A stretch of DNA of 64,000 nucleotides from Mesostigma viride (taxonomy: Eukaryota > Streptophyta > Mesostigmatophyceae > Mesostigmatales > Mesostigmataceae). Shown here piece by piece: positions 10,101 to 21,460 of this stretch. The notes beneath the pieces were generated by a model. That model had not been told where the DNA came from. It did not search any database and worked only from the letters and a program-made list of their open reading frames with translations. Position 1 is the stretch's first letter; every line of letters begins with the position of its first letter. Where the stretch lies: the NCBI GenBank assembly GCA_009746045.1, contig RPFO01000213.1:2372334-2436333 (forward strand). The letters are read 5' to 3'. Position numbers and translations under genes: made by a program.

Positions 10101-13100
10101 CGCCGGCGGAGCAAGATCTCTTGGAACGTGCGCAGCTGGACGAGGGCGCCGCTGCCGTCACCGTACTGGCAGAAGAGGGGGTCCGGGGCGTGCACTTGGC
10201 CAGTGACGGCGACCAGAACGGGGGGTGGGGCATCACTGGTGGAGAAGGTAGGAGTGCCGCCACTGCTATTGCCCCCGCTACGGTGGCTGCTGCTGCTGGG
10301 GTGGGCGTCGGCGGCTGCCGTAAGGATGTGTTCTGCATGCACGACGTGGCAGGTGGGTGGGAGGAAGTGCCCACATTTGGTGGGAAGGAGGTAGCGGCCT
10401 TTAGTGCAAGTCACCGACGAATTGAGCGAGGGTCAGCGAAGAACTGGAGGGACCAGGGGATGACGTTTCCAAAGGGGATGTGACATTTACAAAGGGGACC
10501 GGACGATGTGTCATTTACAAAGGGGGGTGTGGCACTTAGAAAGGGGGTGTGGGCGAGGCCAGGGGCAGGTAGCGTTGCACCATGGAATGCCAGGGCCCAC
10601 CGTGTCTGCAGATATAAGATTATAATGAACTGTTCTGGCCAGAACAGGCATTGCAGGAGTCCGCGCTGTGCAGAAATGAGAATGCTTCAAGGCGGGGAAG
10701 GGGCTGGGCGGGCAGAGCTCACGCTAGAAGCACCAAGCCCTGTACCACAGGCGCAGCCTGTTGACAAGCTGCGCCGCCAATCGATGATGAGTTGCCACAT
10801 GGCATGACGCAGGGGCGCATGAAACGGCAGGGGCGTACTAGGTCAGAAGGGCATCAGGGCAGGGAAAGTACTGGCTTACAGTCCACCAGAAGGCAAGGAT
10901 CCCACCCCCGCAACAGTCGTGGCGCCGAGAATGGGTGATATGCCATTACGTACGAAATCATGACTAGCCGTGAAGTATGGTAGGCTAGGCCTCGTGAGGG
11001 GAATCCACCCCATTCACAACGGGTCGCTTGGCCCAGTTCTAGTGCTGTTACCTGAAATCATGGCTAAACATCGAAGGAATGGACGTAGGTGGTGAAGACT
11101 GGCTTGGGCGAGGCTTCGAGGGGGCGAATGCTCTGCTGAGGGCCAGCATGCTGCAATTTCAGCCCCACCGTGTGCGCACGTACCCAGGTCCTTGAGCTTG
11201 CGGCACACGGCGGCCGCGCGCACCAGTCGGTACTCCCTGCGTGGGCAAAGGGCAGCATGGGGCGAAATCGTAAGGGGAAGAGGTAAGGTATGAGAGGCAA
11301 AGCGATGTGGGGGAGCACAGGACCAACAGCATTAGCACAGGACCAGCAGCATTAGTACAGGGCCGAAAGCATCAGCACATGGCCAACAGCATTAGCACAG
11401 GGCCGAACGCATCAGCACGGGGCCAACAGCATTAGCACAGAGCCGAAAGCATCAGCACAGGGCCGACAGCATTAGCACACGGCCGAACGCATCAGGGCGG
11501 GAGGCAGCAGTGCCACGCCAGGCAGCACGGATAAATGTCTCTGTGGGTAAGGTCACGAAGTGGCATGACACTTGGCAACGACAACAACTGGGTTTTGATG
11601 TGCAACAAGGTCACTATTCAACCAAGGGCTGGCATGCGTGGGCCTGGGCCTGGGCGTGGGTGTGAGTGTGGGCGTGGTCGCAGGCGCAGGCGCGGGCGCG
11701 GGCGTGGGCGTGGGCGTGGGCGTGGGCGTGGGCGTGGGCGGGTGCGGGTGCGGGTGCGGGTGCGGGTGCGGGGCGTGGGCGTGGGCGTGGGCGTGGGCGT
11801 GGGCGTGGGCGTGGGCGTGGGCGTGGGCGTGGGCGTGGGCGTGGGCGTGGGCGTGGGCGTGGGCGTGGGCGTGGGCGAGGGCGGCGGGGGCGAGGGCGGG
11901 GGCGGGGCGGGGGCGGGGCGGGGGCGGGGGCGGGGGCGGGGCGGGGGGGCGGGGCGGGGCGGGGGCGGGGGGCGGGGGCGGGGGCGGGGGCGGGGGCGGG
12001 GGCGGGGGCGGGGCGGGGCGGGGGCGGGGGGGGGCGGGGGCGGGGGCGGGGCGGGGCGGGGGCGGGGCGGGGCGGGGCGGGCGGGGGCGGGGGCGGGGCG
12101 GGGGCGGGGGCGGGGCGGGGGCGGGGCGGGGGCGGGGCGGGGCGGGGGCGGGGGCGTGGGCGTGGGCGTGGGCGGGGGCGGGGCGTGGGCGTGGGCGTGG
12201 CGTGGGCGTGGGCGTGGGCGTGGGCTACAGTGGGCGTGGGCGTGGGCGTGGGCGTGGGCGTGGGCGTGGGCGTGGGCGTGGGCGTGGGCGTGGGCGTGGG
12301 CGTGGGCGTGGGCGTGGGCGTGGGCGTGGGCGTGGGCGTGGGCTACAGTGGGCGTGGGCGTGGGCGTGGGCGTGGGCGTGGGCGTGGGCGTGGGCGTGGG
12401 CGTGGGCGTGGGCGTGGGCGTGGGCGTGGGCGTGGGCGTGGGCGTGGGCATGGGCGTGGGCGTGGGCGTGGGCGTGGGCGTGGGCGTGGGCGTGGGCGTG
12501 GGCGTGGGCGTGGGCGTGGGCGTGGGCGTGGGCGTGGGCGTGGGTTAACGTACCCTTCATAGCTACAATACCAGCATTACAAGTGTGCTATGGTCAGCGG
12601 TGCACGGCATCATGGTAGATACGTTATGGTTGTGGTTGGTGCCGTATTGCGGCAGTACGGTAATACGCATACTGGGATGGTTATTATACACATAGCATGG
12701 CCATACCATAAACATGGTATAGTACGGTTGTACGCATGATTGTGCTGGTTGCTGCCGCACTTATGCCAACTAGGTTACCAGAGCCATGGCTGCACCTGCC
12801 AAGGGAATACGACGGACCGCAGAATGATAATAATAAAAATAATGATCACAATAATAATCACAATAATAACAATAATCATAACAATTACAACAACAACAGT
12901 AATACAATCAATAAAACAAGCCCGTAGAACCTGCCTGTCACGGGTGTTGTTGCGGCGGGCCATCCTCATAAATGATGAATATGCACCTCGATACAGGCAT
13001 GGCACACAAATACCTACTTATTTGATTATTTATGGCACCCCGATATGCCAGTTCAGCACACCAAAAAGTGGGTGAGAAAACAGAGAGCACATACGTGGAT

Positions 13101-13209
13101 GCTTGCCGGGCGGGCCGTAGCGAGCCTACCTGTTGGAAATGTACGAGCTGGCGTAGATGGCGGCGCCAAGCGCGATGCACGCGGTCGCACTCAGGGTAGA
13201 CGTATCCAT
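7101..13209 (-). CDS. SP1/MUL1-like organelle outer-membrane RING E3 ubiquitin ligase, five exons
   Basis: Exons on the minus strand are 13209-13130, 11236-11184, 10332-9251, 8212-7914 and 7215-7101. All junctions are GT/AG and the phases close to 543 codons including the stop. Exon 1 encodes an N-terminal membrane segment ([16 protein letters not shown]). Exon 3 carries the GIDE-type domain: [14 protein letters not shown] near residue 85, [14 protein letters not shown] near 255, [18 protein letters not shown] near 365, then the second membrane helix ([16 protein letters not shown]). Exons 4-5 form a C-terminal C3HC4 [18 protein letters not shown] and CPFC. This layout is that of plant SP1 and human MUL1, which ubiquitinate import or dynamics proteins on the chloroplast, mitochondrial or peroxisomal outer membrane. 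At 542 aa it is longer than the roughly 350-aa relatives because of Gly/Ser/Ala-rich insertions inside the GIDE domain. Chloroplast versus mitochondrial location cannot be told from sequence. Confidence 0.87.
8862..9136. repeat. Intronic minisatellite, unit about 25 bp
   Basis: Tandem units of the form accccacacaacctcacacg with catca spacing, variably degenerate, about 11 copies. They lie inside intron 3 of the SP1-like gene. Confidence 0.85.
11326..11500. repeat. Intronic minisatellite, unit about 40 bp
   Basis: Alternating modules agcacagggccgaaagcatc and agcacatggccaacagcatt repeat about four times inside intron 1 of the SP1-like gene. Confidence 0.8.
11640..12546. repeat. Long (GGGCGT)n / (GGGCGG)n hexanucleotide array
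   Basis: About 900 bp of GGGCGT units with a central block (about 11880-12160) of GGGCGG and GGGGCGG variants. Two CTACAGT interruptions lie near 12225 and 12343. It sits in intron 1 of the SP1-like gene. The G-rich strand is the plus strand, so the sense transcript would carry the C-rich complement. Long apparent open frames here (Gly-Arg, Ala-Trp, Val-Gly) are artefacts of the repeat. Confidence 0.97.
12822..12922. repeat. AAT/AAC-rich simple repeat
   Basis: A degenerate run of aataat, caataa and aacaac triplets in intron 1 of the SP1-like gene. Confidence 0.85.
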
Positions 13210-14783
13210 GGACGGCAGTTGCGTACGGATGCTAGGTATTAAAGCGGATGGTCAACTGTGAACGGACGCATATGCTCCAGGGTTTCGTGGCTTCCCCTGG
13301 CTCGCGACTGAGCAGCCATGCAGTGATGACAGAATTCAGGTAAAAATGCAGGGTTCCAGCCTATGTGCAGGATAATTGCAAGTGAATGTCGCGTCACCGA
13401 CGCTAGAGGATGCACGCGGAGCTCTCACCCAAGGATAGTGAGCGCACCATACAATTAGGTACGTCTTGGGCTACAAACACTGCATTTGAATGAATGCTAC
13501 TTTGGCCGCGTAGCGCATCGTATTGATGCCGTAACACCAAACGATCTCTCCCTACAACAACACCTAGAAAAATCCGTTCCTCCAAACAATGGACATGAAT
13601 TCTCGTCTCACGGGAAACCCTCCCCGACAGGAGTCAGTACTTGCCAAAGTTATAAAGACCATGAATGGGAAATTCGGAGAAAAGCAACCAATCACGCTGT
13701 CACTGCATCATAAACCAATTTCCCCAAGCCCTCGATCGAACGCTGCCTCGACGAGAGGTCGACTACAGTACAATTAGTCCACTCATATACGTCCAACCGC
13801 AACAAGCGAGTTGCAGGCCATGACGTCCTTTTCCACGATTATAGCGAACATGTGATTATGTGTTGGGCTCTACGATCGAGGTATTAACGTTGGCGTGGAG
13901 GCTGGTCTACCATGGAAAAAATGATCAGCGAGACCGCAGAAAATTTACGTCCGGTAGGTCTGGCTCCCATTGGATATTCTCGCGGGGATACGTCTGCCAC
14001 CTGTCACCCAAAGGCGCCGTTGGCCCCTTGGCCGTTGCCACGTCTTGCCTCCCCGTTGCTCGACACTCGACAGTACTGGGCTTGCGCAGCCCCCTCTGGC
14101 AGGCGCTGAGATCAGGCAGCTGAGATCATCGTCACAGAAACCGGACGCGTACAGGGAATCTTTAGTAGGCATATACAAGAATATAGTCGTACAAATACAA
14201 AGATTCTAGGAGTAAAACAACTATTCTTGTCAGATGTCTTGGTACTTGCCAATAGACAACTAGCACAGGAGACCGCCACATCAGACCATCTCGCTCTAAT
14301 CGTGGAATTCACTGGCACAGGAAACGAGGCAGCCGGGGAATGGCGCGGACGCGTGGAAAGTTTGCGACAAGGCAGTGTCACGTCCGCTGAACTTGCGCAA
14401 ACAAAGATGACCGGCTGACGCCAGCTGGCGTCGGCCTGATGCGAAACTGGCGTTCCTGAGTAATTTAAAGAAGAGAGAACGCTTTCCGTTCGACAGACGA
14501 ATCGCCGTGTGCGTGCATCGCTATTTACGTTGGGTTTTCGTGAGCCAGACATTTAAAGGGTCTCACATCAAACCTAGTCGGCAGCGAAACAAGCTAACTA
14601 AAGGCAAATTGTGTAGAGGTAGGGCCTGGCTGTTTGAAGGCAGTGGCTATCTCCTTCTCTCACACCGCAACGCAACTATCCTTTTGCTGTGAAAGCTAAG
14701 ACTGGTGGCCACCGCCTTTTCGTCATCATTCCCTAACAGCTCGCTGTTGAAATCCTACATCTTATTGGCTTTTGTGCGCAGAT
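13210..14783. promoter_or_regulatory. Shared intergenic region between two divergent genes
   Basis: The start codons of the SP1-like gene (minus, 13209) and the REF/SRPP gene (plus, 14784) face away from each other across 1.57 kb. I could not identify a supported exon in between. Both promoters must lie here. I can name no specific element with confidence. Confidence 0.45.
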
Positions 14784-17700
14784 ATGGCCGAGGTTGACGT
14801 TGCGCGGCCAACGGCCGCCCACGAGGCCTCTTTGAAGAGGCTTGAGTTTTTGAGGAGCTTCACCATGAATTCATGGAATTCTGCGTGGTCGATTTACGAC
14901 TACGCGAAGGAATCGGCTGGTCCCTTTAAGGTATGAATCATGTGGTGTGAACTGTGCTTGATAGTCGCATGGTTCAGCGCATCTCTGTTGTTGCATCCCT
15001 ATAGAACTGCGATGCATTGGCGCACTTGTAGATCCTCTTTTGTAATTTTATTGCTGTGCTGGCTGATTGCTCAGCATATCCGTTTCCCCATGCTGCTTGG
15101 AAATGGTTTTTTGGCCTTGCGCCTCCTGCAGGGCCCAGTGCAGACTGTGGAGAACGTGGTTCGCCACTACTCCACTCCCATCATTGAGAAGTACGACCAG
15201 TACGCCCCACAGATCTTGCACGATGTGGACGAGAAGGTGGGTGTTCCCCTCGATTTGACGTTAACGTGGGGCAGGATGTCTTGCTTTTTCATTCGACGCC
15301 AGTCTGCGTTAGTTTCCTCAGTGGGCAGCATACCATGCGGTGTTTTGGCAGTGACGTGACAAGACTAGCAAACGTAGCACGACTCGAGTCACTTGCTCAT
15401 GGAACATGAGCAGAATTCCCGTACCCAGATAGTGACCTGGGTCCGTTAGTTGTGTGGTGATCAGTATGGGTGATTCCCTTGTGATCGGCATGCCATTAGG
15501 ACTCCTGTTGTGTGGTGGGCGGATCAGTCCTGCCGTCTGTAGTAGAATGATCAGTCAGCTGTACCATGTGCTGTGTCACACTCTTTGCTGCTGTGGCCAT
15601 ACTTGAAGGCCATAAGATGAGAGTTGCTGGTGAGCAGGGCCCATTTACAGAATCTGGGTGACGCAGCATTTTGGTCGGGGACTGCAATTTGTAATTGAGT
15701 TGGCTGATAGTAACCTTGTACCGTCGTTGATTCCCTATCCCACCCCCCCCCCTTATTTACTCCGTGGCAGGTTGACCGCGCGGTGGCCGTAGTGGAGCAG
15801 AGCCGCCCGGTGGAGGCCGTGCGCCAGCTGTACGGCTTCCACATGGACCAGATGCGGCACTATAGGTGAGCGCCACAACCGTGTTTTATGTTTAGAGTGT
15901 AATCTCTCTGTTCGGGACATGTCCCATGCTCTCATTGCAGTGCCCGGCCGGATTTAGCGCATCAAGGAGGGTAATGTCATGTTTGCAAACACGCTTCCTT
16001 TGTGTGCCATACGTCGTCAATACCTGGTTATGCGTGCATGCAACTGTCACTCGCTCATCCCATCCAATCTCCTTTTGGTGTGCTCAGTTCACCTTCCCCC
16101 CCCCCCTCCCCTTTCTCCCACCTCCCCCATTTCACACCTTCAACATCAAAAACACTCCAATGTCCTCCCCATCCCTCATGCTCACCACCGCATAACTGCC
16201 TTGTGCCTTCTCCCCTTGACACCACCCCCGCCAGCCAAGCGCGAGAGGAGTACATCAAGCGTGTGGAGGACGGGGTCGAACGCATCGTCCACGCGGCCGC
16301 GGCCCAGCCCGCGCACGTGCGCGCCGCCGTGGCCGACCGCGCTGCCCAGATCACTGCCCTCCTCAAGGAGGCGCGCGAGCAGGGGGCCCATGTGAGGGAC
16401 TTTGTCGCCGGGCAGGGGGTCACCGTGCGCACGATGGTGGCCGACCGCGCCGGGTATGCGGCTGCGGTCCTCAGGGGCGCCGGGAAGCAGGGCCAGGAGG
16501 CGGTCGCGGAGGGCGCGGCGCGGCTGCGGGGCGCCACAGAGCAGGGCCAGGCTGCGGTGGCCGAGCGTGCGGGTCATGCCAAGGCGGTCATGCGTGGTGT
16601 GCGGGAGCAGGGCGTCTCGGGAGTGGTGGACAACGTGCGCAACATGGTGCAGTCGCAGGTGGGTGTGGGCGCAAGGGTTACTAGTAGAGTCGGCGTCGCT
16701 CGCTACCTATGTCCTATGTCAACTTGCTACCTGCTACGTACGTTGTGTGTCGGGGGCATTGTTGACTTCTTTGGAATCCGCCTTGCCTTCTTTCTATTCA
16801 CCAGCAGCCTTATTTTGAACAGAGAGCAGCCCGGTCAGGCGGGCCTGTCGCCTTTTTGTTGTGAACTAACTAGAGAGTCCCTTTTCCAAATCTTTCCATT
16901 TCCGGATATCCGTGACACTGTGTGTCCCTATTCCCTGCGAGGGCGGATTGCTCTGCGAGGGTGAGAAAATATCCGGTGACTTGCAGCAGCCGCTTCGGTA
17001 GCTAGGATCTTGCTGCTGGCACATGTTGCGCACGCACCAGGGTACCCTGGGGTCCTGACCTCGCCGTGCAGCCCTTGTCACTCTCCCTCCTGTTTCTGGT
17101 CCCCTCGGCATCGCCACCCGCGTCATCCTCCTGCAGGTACTGCCTGCGGTCGAGCATCGCATCGCTGCCGCGTGGGAGGCTCTGGCCGCCATCCCTGGTG
17201 TCCACGCTGCCGTGGAGACGGTCCGCCCCACCCTGGTGGTCGCCATCGACTCGTACAATGCGACGCTGCTGAAGCTGAGGGAGATGGCCGCGAATGCGGC
17301 CGCGTCGCAGGACGACAAGGCGTTCCCGCTGGGTGTTCGCCAGGCCCGCTCGCTCGTGTTCGCGGTGCTGCAGCGCCTGCCGGTGCTCCCGCTGCCCGCG
17401 ACCATCCCGCCGACCGACCGCGCGGGCAAGGGCGTGCATGAGGAGGTGAGGGATCGGTCGTGTTCCCCTTGCTGGATGGTGGGAAAGGAGTGCCCTTGTT
17501 GGATGGTGGGAAAGGAGTGTGCGTGTGCCGTCCAAGTGCACGAGGAGGTGAGGGGTGGGAGTTCATGCCTTGGTGGATGGTAAAGATTGTGTGCATTTTA
17601 TGGGCGTGCATGAGTATACTAGAATTGGTGTTTAATGGAATATGTAGCTTTGTGCGAGAGGGGGGGTATGTAGCTTTGTGCGAGAGGGGGGGTATGTTAT

Positions 17701-17943
17701 CCGGAGTGCCTTTTTTCGGTTGTGAGCCTTGAGAGTGCCGGCTTGGTTGCTACCGATCATGTATATGCTCACCCTGTCTTCCTTGACTTTATGGCTGACA
17801 GTTGATGATATGATGTTTATGCAATCATTCTTTTGATGGTGCAGGAGCGCCCGAAAGAGCTGGCTGTGCACGAGGAGGTGGGCGCGCAGGCATTGAGTGA
17901 GGCCGCCCGCCCGACCGCAGTGGTGGAGGAGGTGGAGAAGTGA
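14784..17943 (+). CDS. REF/SRPP (LDAP-like) lipid-droplet surface protein, six exons
   Basis: Exons are 14784-14930, 15132-15236, 15771-15865, 16235-16658, 17137-17445 and 17845-17943. All junctions are GT/AG and sum to 393 codons with the stop. The N-terminal third shows the rubber elongation factor/small rubber particle protein signature: SAWSIYDYAKESAGPFK (residues 33-49), then GPVQTVENVVRHYSTPIIEK and YDQYAPQILHDVDEKVDRAV. In plants this family coats lipid droplets or rubber particles and stabilises them. Exon 4 is a long Ala/Gln/Arg-rich amphipathic stretch built of roughly 11- and 22-residue units (AAVADRA, AEGAARL, AAVAERA) that could lie along a lipid surface. The family is usually 130-250 aa, so this 392-aa protein is extended. 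The last exon is acidic and ends in EEVEK. Confidence 0.85.
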
Positions 17944-19052
17944 TGGGACGCCCCGAGCGGGTTCGAGGATTAGGAGGGAAAGGCAGGGGTTTGTTGGAGC
18001 GGGTCCTGTGGCCGTATGTATATCAACTTAGACAAACCGATGAGAATGATGTGTCAATGACTTCACCAAGCCTGTGCTGTTCGCTTCATCGACATCATGA
18101 TCATTGTGTGAGACAACAGGCAGGTTGAGGCTCCATGGTCCCCTTTTCCGTCATGGTGCCCTACGCTGGTTGGGTTCATTGACATAAATATTGTCGCATT
18201 GATGTATGCGGCCACGTATGTCCACGAGAGTGGGCCCATCCCCTGGGGCTTTGGTGCAGCATGGGAGGGACCCGCGAGGGGTACCATCAATTGATTACAT
18301 GCACTGCCATCAGATCCATGGCAGTTCCAAGAAGGGAGGGGGTGGTGCTTCGCAGGCCCACAATAATGCCTCGTCTTCATAGTAGCCCTGGTTTGTGGGG
18401 CTCTGTATACTTTTTTGCGACTGCGGAAATGTGACAGCATTTCCAGGTTTATCTTGCTGTGATGTCAATCACCAGCTCGTCATGTTTTCTTCTTTTGTAC
18501 ATATGCATGCTGGTTGTCTCCTTGATATCAATGATATGCATGCTAAGTAGGATCCTCATGAGTCCAGGAATAGTTGCCTCACTTAATATGCATGCGCGAA
18601 GGTGTATCATTTTTAAAAAAATATCTGGAAAATAACAGAAGATTGAGGACAAAAACATGCCAGTTTGGTACGGATAGACTTTCTCGCGATCGGCGCCTGA
18701 GGCATGGGGCTCAAGGTTAGAGCAGAAAGAAGGAACCAATGGCATAGCTCGGTCTCGCAGGCCCCGAACCTGACTGGACGGCGCAGATGTGCCCTTCCGG
18801 GCGGGACAGCTCTTCAAGCTACAGTAGCAACTCGGCAGCATTGTTCCCAAGTGAGATTACAGCCAGCAGGGCGCCTTCAGGGAAAGATCTAACCAGGTGG
18901 ACACGTCCTAGGGCCCTAGCCAGTGTGGAGGTGCTGCTCAAGAGTGGCCGGCGCCCGGCATATCTCAGGACTTATAAATACACCCAGCCAGACGGGCCTG
19001 GAAAATGCACAGCATCAGCTCGGGGAGCCCACACGCATTTCCTGAGCAGCTA
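17944..19052. other. Intergenic, 3' flank of the REF/SRPP gene
   Basis: No convincing exon seen. A short piece near 18505-18520 (gctggttgtctccttgatat) resembles the edge of repeat R1. Otherwise I see nothing. Confidence 0.35.
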
Positions 19053-20854
19053 TATGCAGACCTGGTAAGCTATTAATTAATTAATTAATTAGACTCGTGC
19101 CCCCGTTGGGGAGTCACGGAGCATTAACCCCGATGGATGGATGGATGGGTGCAACATTCCTACCGGTCTAATCTATCTATATTGGCTACATACTACATCT
19201 ACCTAACAGCATTCTAACTACAACATCTATCTAGGCAGCCGCACGCTGCCCGAGGGGGAGCTATCTGGCGTGCCTACCGCGGGACTGCACACGCGGGCGC
19301 TTCCCCACTGGGGGGGGCTCATTGTCCTCTATGACCTGGGCCCACTTGGCCTTGTCCATCATCTTCTTCCAAATCACGGAGAGGCCGAGGCCCCCCATGT
19401 CCTCTACTAGCTGTTCCTTGAAGGTGCGGGCCTTGCGGCGTCTAACATGGTAAGGTATTAATTAATTAATTAGACTCGTGCTCCCGTTGGGGAGTCACGG
19501 AGCATTAACCCCGATGGATGGATGGATGGGTGCACACATTCCTACCGGTCTAATCTATCTACATTGGCCGCTACATACTACATCTATCTAACAACATTCT
19601 AACTACAACATCTATCTAGGCAGCCGCACGCTGCCCTAGGGGGAGCTATCTAGCGTGCCTCCCGCGGGATTGCACACGCGGGCGCTGCCCCACTGGGGGG
19701 GGCTCGTTGTCCTCTATGACCTGGGCCCACTTGGCCTTGTCCATCATCTTCTTCCAAATCACGGAGAGGCCTAGGCCCCCCATGTCCTCTACTAGCTGTT
19801 CCTTGAAGGTGCGGGCCTTGCGGCGTCTAACATCACTGGGCCCAGCCCACGTCAGGAGGTGCCGGCCAGGCTGGGCTGGTCGCAGTCCTGCGGGGGGGCC
19901 ACGTGAGGTGTCTACCTGGTTGGTGCGAGCTAGGTGCCCTACTAGCTGCAGGCGGCGTTGCTTAATTGTGCTGGTGATATAGGGCATGCCCTGGTACAGG
20001 TGCTCATTGCGGACATGAGCAGCATATCCTACTCTGAAAATGGAACGCAGCATGCTGGTGACCGCGCCGTCCAGCTTGCGGGCCAGGTCGGCGGTGAGGG
20101 TCCACGTCTCGGCGCCATACGTGAGAACAGGAAGGACGAGGACCTTGAACAGGTCCTGTTTCTCGATCTTGCCCAGGGGCTTGCGCCACAGGGCCCGGTA
20201 CTGGCGTAAAGCGTGCCAGGCGAGGGAGATGCGGTGGTCCACATCAACCTCGCAGCTAGGGAGCAGGCTGCCCAGCAGCTTAACGCGGTCCCGATACAGG
20301 ACTCGAGAGCCGTCTAGGAGATAGAGGGGCGGCGCTGGGTTGGTGAGCCCAACCGCCAGGGCCTCTGTCTTCTTGCTGACCTCAAGCCCCACTGCACGGG
20401 CCTCGAGAGCCAGGCAGTCGAGCCATGTCTGCACGTGCTCAGTGTCCTCGAAGAGGGTGGTGTCGTCTGCGTAAATGATGTCTGCCAGCCGAATCTCCGT
20501 GTCCGCACCGCCATGCCAGAATTTGTTAGCAACCTGCACTCCTGGTTCCCTGCCCACGATGCGGGCAAATCGCTTGCGCGCCTGAATCATTACGTATTCG
20601 ACACAATAATGAACAGGTATGCGTCAGCCTACCTATGGTATTGCACTGGTTGTATTGCACCCACAGTGTTGCGCCCCGGCTCCATGCCGTGGAGAGAGCG
20701 CTCTGTGGCCTGCCCACCTGCGGCAGTGAGAGAAGCTAGGGCGCCCTCCCTCAGGACTTCTCACTGTGTATATAGGGTTGAAGGTTCCTTTACTCTGTAT
20801 TGGCACCCACGTGACGCAGTCACGTGCTTATTATTATTATTATGCAGACCTGGT
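19053..20854 (-). mobile_element. LINE-B insertion B1 with 14-bp target-site duplication and internal 385-bp duplication
   Basis: TATGCAGACCTGGT flanks the insertion at 19053-19066 and 20841-20854. On the minus strand, 20590-19646 is an intact stretch of LINE polymerase. It has the catalytic block DIIYADDTTLFEDTEHVQTW, then LPVLTYGAETWTL, then IKQRRLQLVGHLARTNQVDT, and ends in a basic C-terminus. The 3' UTR carries a GGAT repeat, the hairpin CTCCC-CAAC-GGGAG and a TTAA tail. The last 385 bp are present twice in tandem (19064-19448 and 19449-19833). The upstream palm and any endonuclease are missing. At the element's 5' side (20719-20826) sits promoter-like module R3. The copy cannot encode a full polymerase. 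Confidence 0.88.
20719..20826 (-). promoter_or_regulatory. Promoter-like module R3 at the 5' side of LINE-B1
   Basis: Read on the minus strand (the LINE sense strand), the module starts with the inverted G-box palindrome CACGTGACTGCGTCACGTG. It continues with a CCAAT box (gccaatac) and a TATA-like CCTATATACA. A second copy lies at 31184-31291 beside LINE-G. Both copies keep the palindrome and CCAAT box. R3 is inferred to be a LINE 5' promoter; an unrelated captured repeat is possible. Confidence 0.5.
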
Positions 20855-21404
20855 CCGATTGATAGGCCTCTCCATTTTGGGGAGGAAGCATGAAGAGGCA
20901 AGTCAGTGTGGCGCCGGTAGATACTAAGAGGCCCTGAATGCGCCCACCCCGCTGTCGGTGCATTACTGGCCCTGCGCGGCTGCAACCCGGCTGCCACCAC
21001 TCAGGGCGCCCTGCTGACGCTAGGGTAAAGATCTCAACACTGGATAAGATAGCAGTCCCACATCATGAGATAAGTAGATATCGACCAACAATATCGCATA
21101 CAAAAGAAGTGAGACAACTATTCCTGGACGCATCCATTAAAATCAAATTAAATTATAACATGCCTCCGTGGGGAGATCATTAATTAATTAATTAATTAAA
21201 ATCATAGCTCCGTGGGGAGCATATGTAACACATAGCCCTGAGAAAGGGGCATCTATGGGTTTGTAATACAATCAGGGCGACAACCTGCAGGTGTAGGATG
21301 TACAACTATCACCTGCTCTGGGTGCACTAGGTGCACCTGCACCTCCATGATGGTTCATGCCTCCTAAACAAGCACAGGCACCCAGGGGGGGAGATCATGT
21401 AGCA
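20855..21404. other. Stacked short retroelement 3' ends
   Basis: Two tail modules occur back to back in minus orientation. At 21128-21180 is the D-type end (hairpin CTCC-CCAC-GGAG, then gcatgttataatttaatttg). At 21181-21260 is the E-type end (hairpin GCTCC-CCAC-GGAGC with a TTAATTAA tail). No gene seen. Confidence 0.5.
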
Positions 21405-21460
21405 CATATTCCATGATGGATGGGGTGGAGGATCCTCCACCCCATCCATCATGGAATATG
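21405..21460. repeat. Perfect 56-bp palindrome
   Basis: The arms 21405-21432 and 21433-21460 are exact reverse complements with no spacer, centred on GGATCC at 21430-21435. It lies at the 3' edge of LINE-F1. The arm is the ccatgatggatggggtggag sequence found singly at the 3' ends of related copies (near 49865-49890). Confidence 0.95.

Noticed and set aside
9495-10483. Plus-strand frames of 130-300 codons opposite the SP1-like exon 3
   Set aside because: Shadows of a GC-rich coding exon. Only the minus strand gives GIDE and membrane-helix motifs and phase-consistent splicing.
11535-12618. Several open frames of 280-340 codons on both strands
   Set aside because: They are produced by the GGGCGT hexanucleotide array, which has no stops in most frames, and they sit inside an intron of the SP1-like gene.
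19646-20590. Treating the 314-codon polymerase frame as an active gene
   Set aside because: It lacks the upstream palm and any endonuclease and lies in a truncated LINE insertion.
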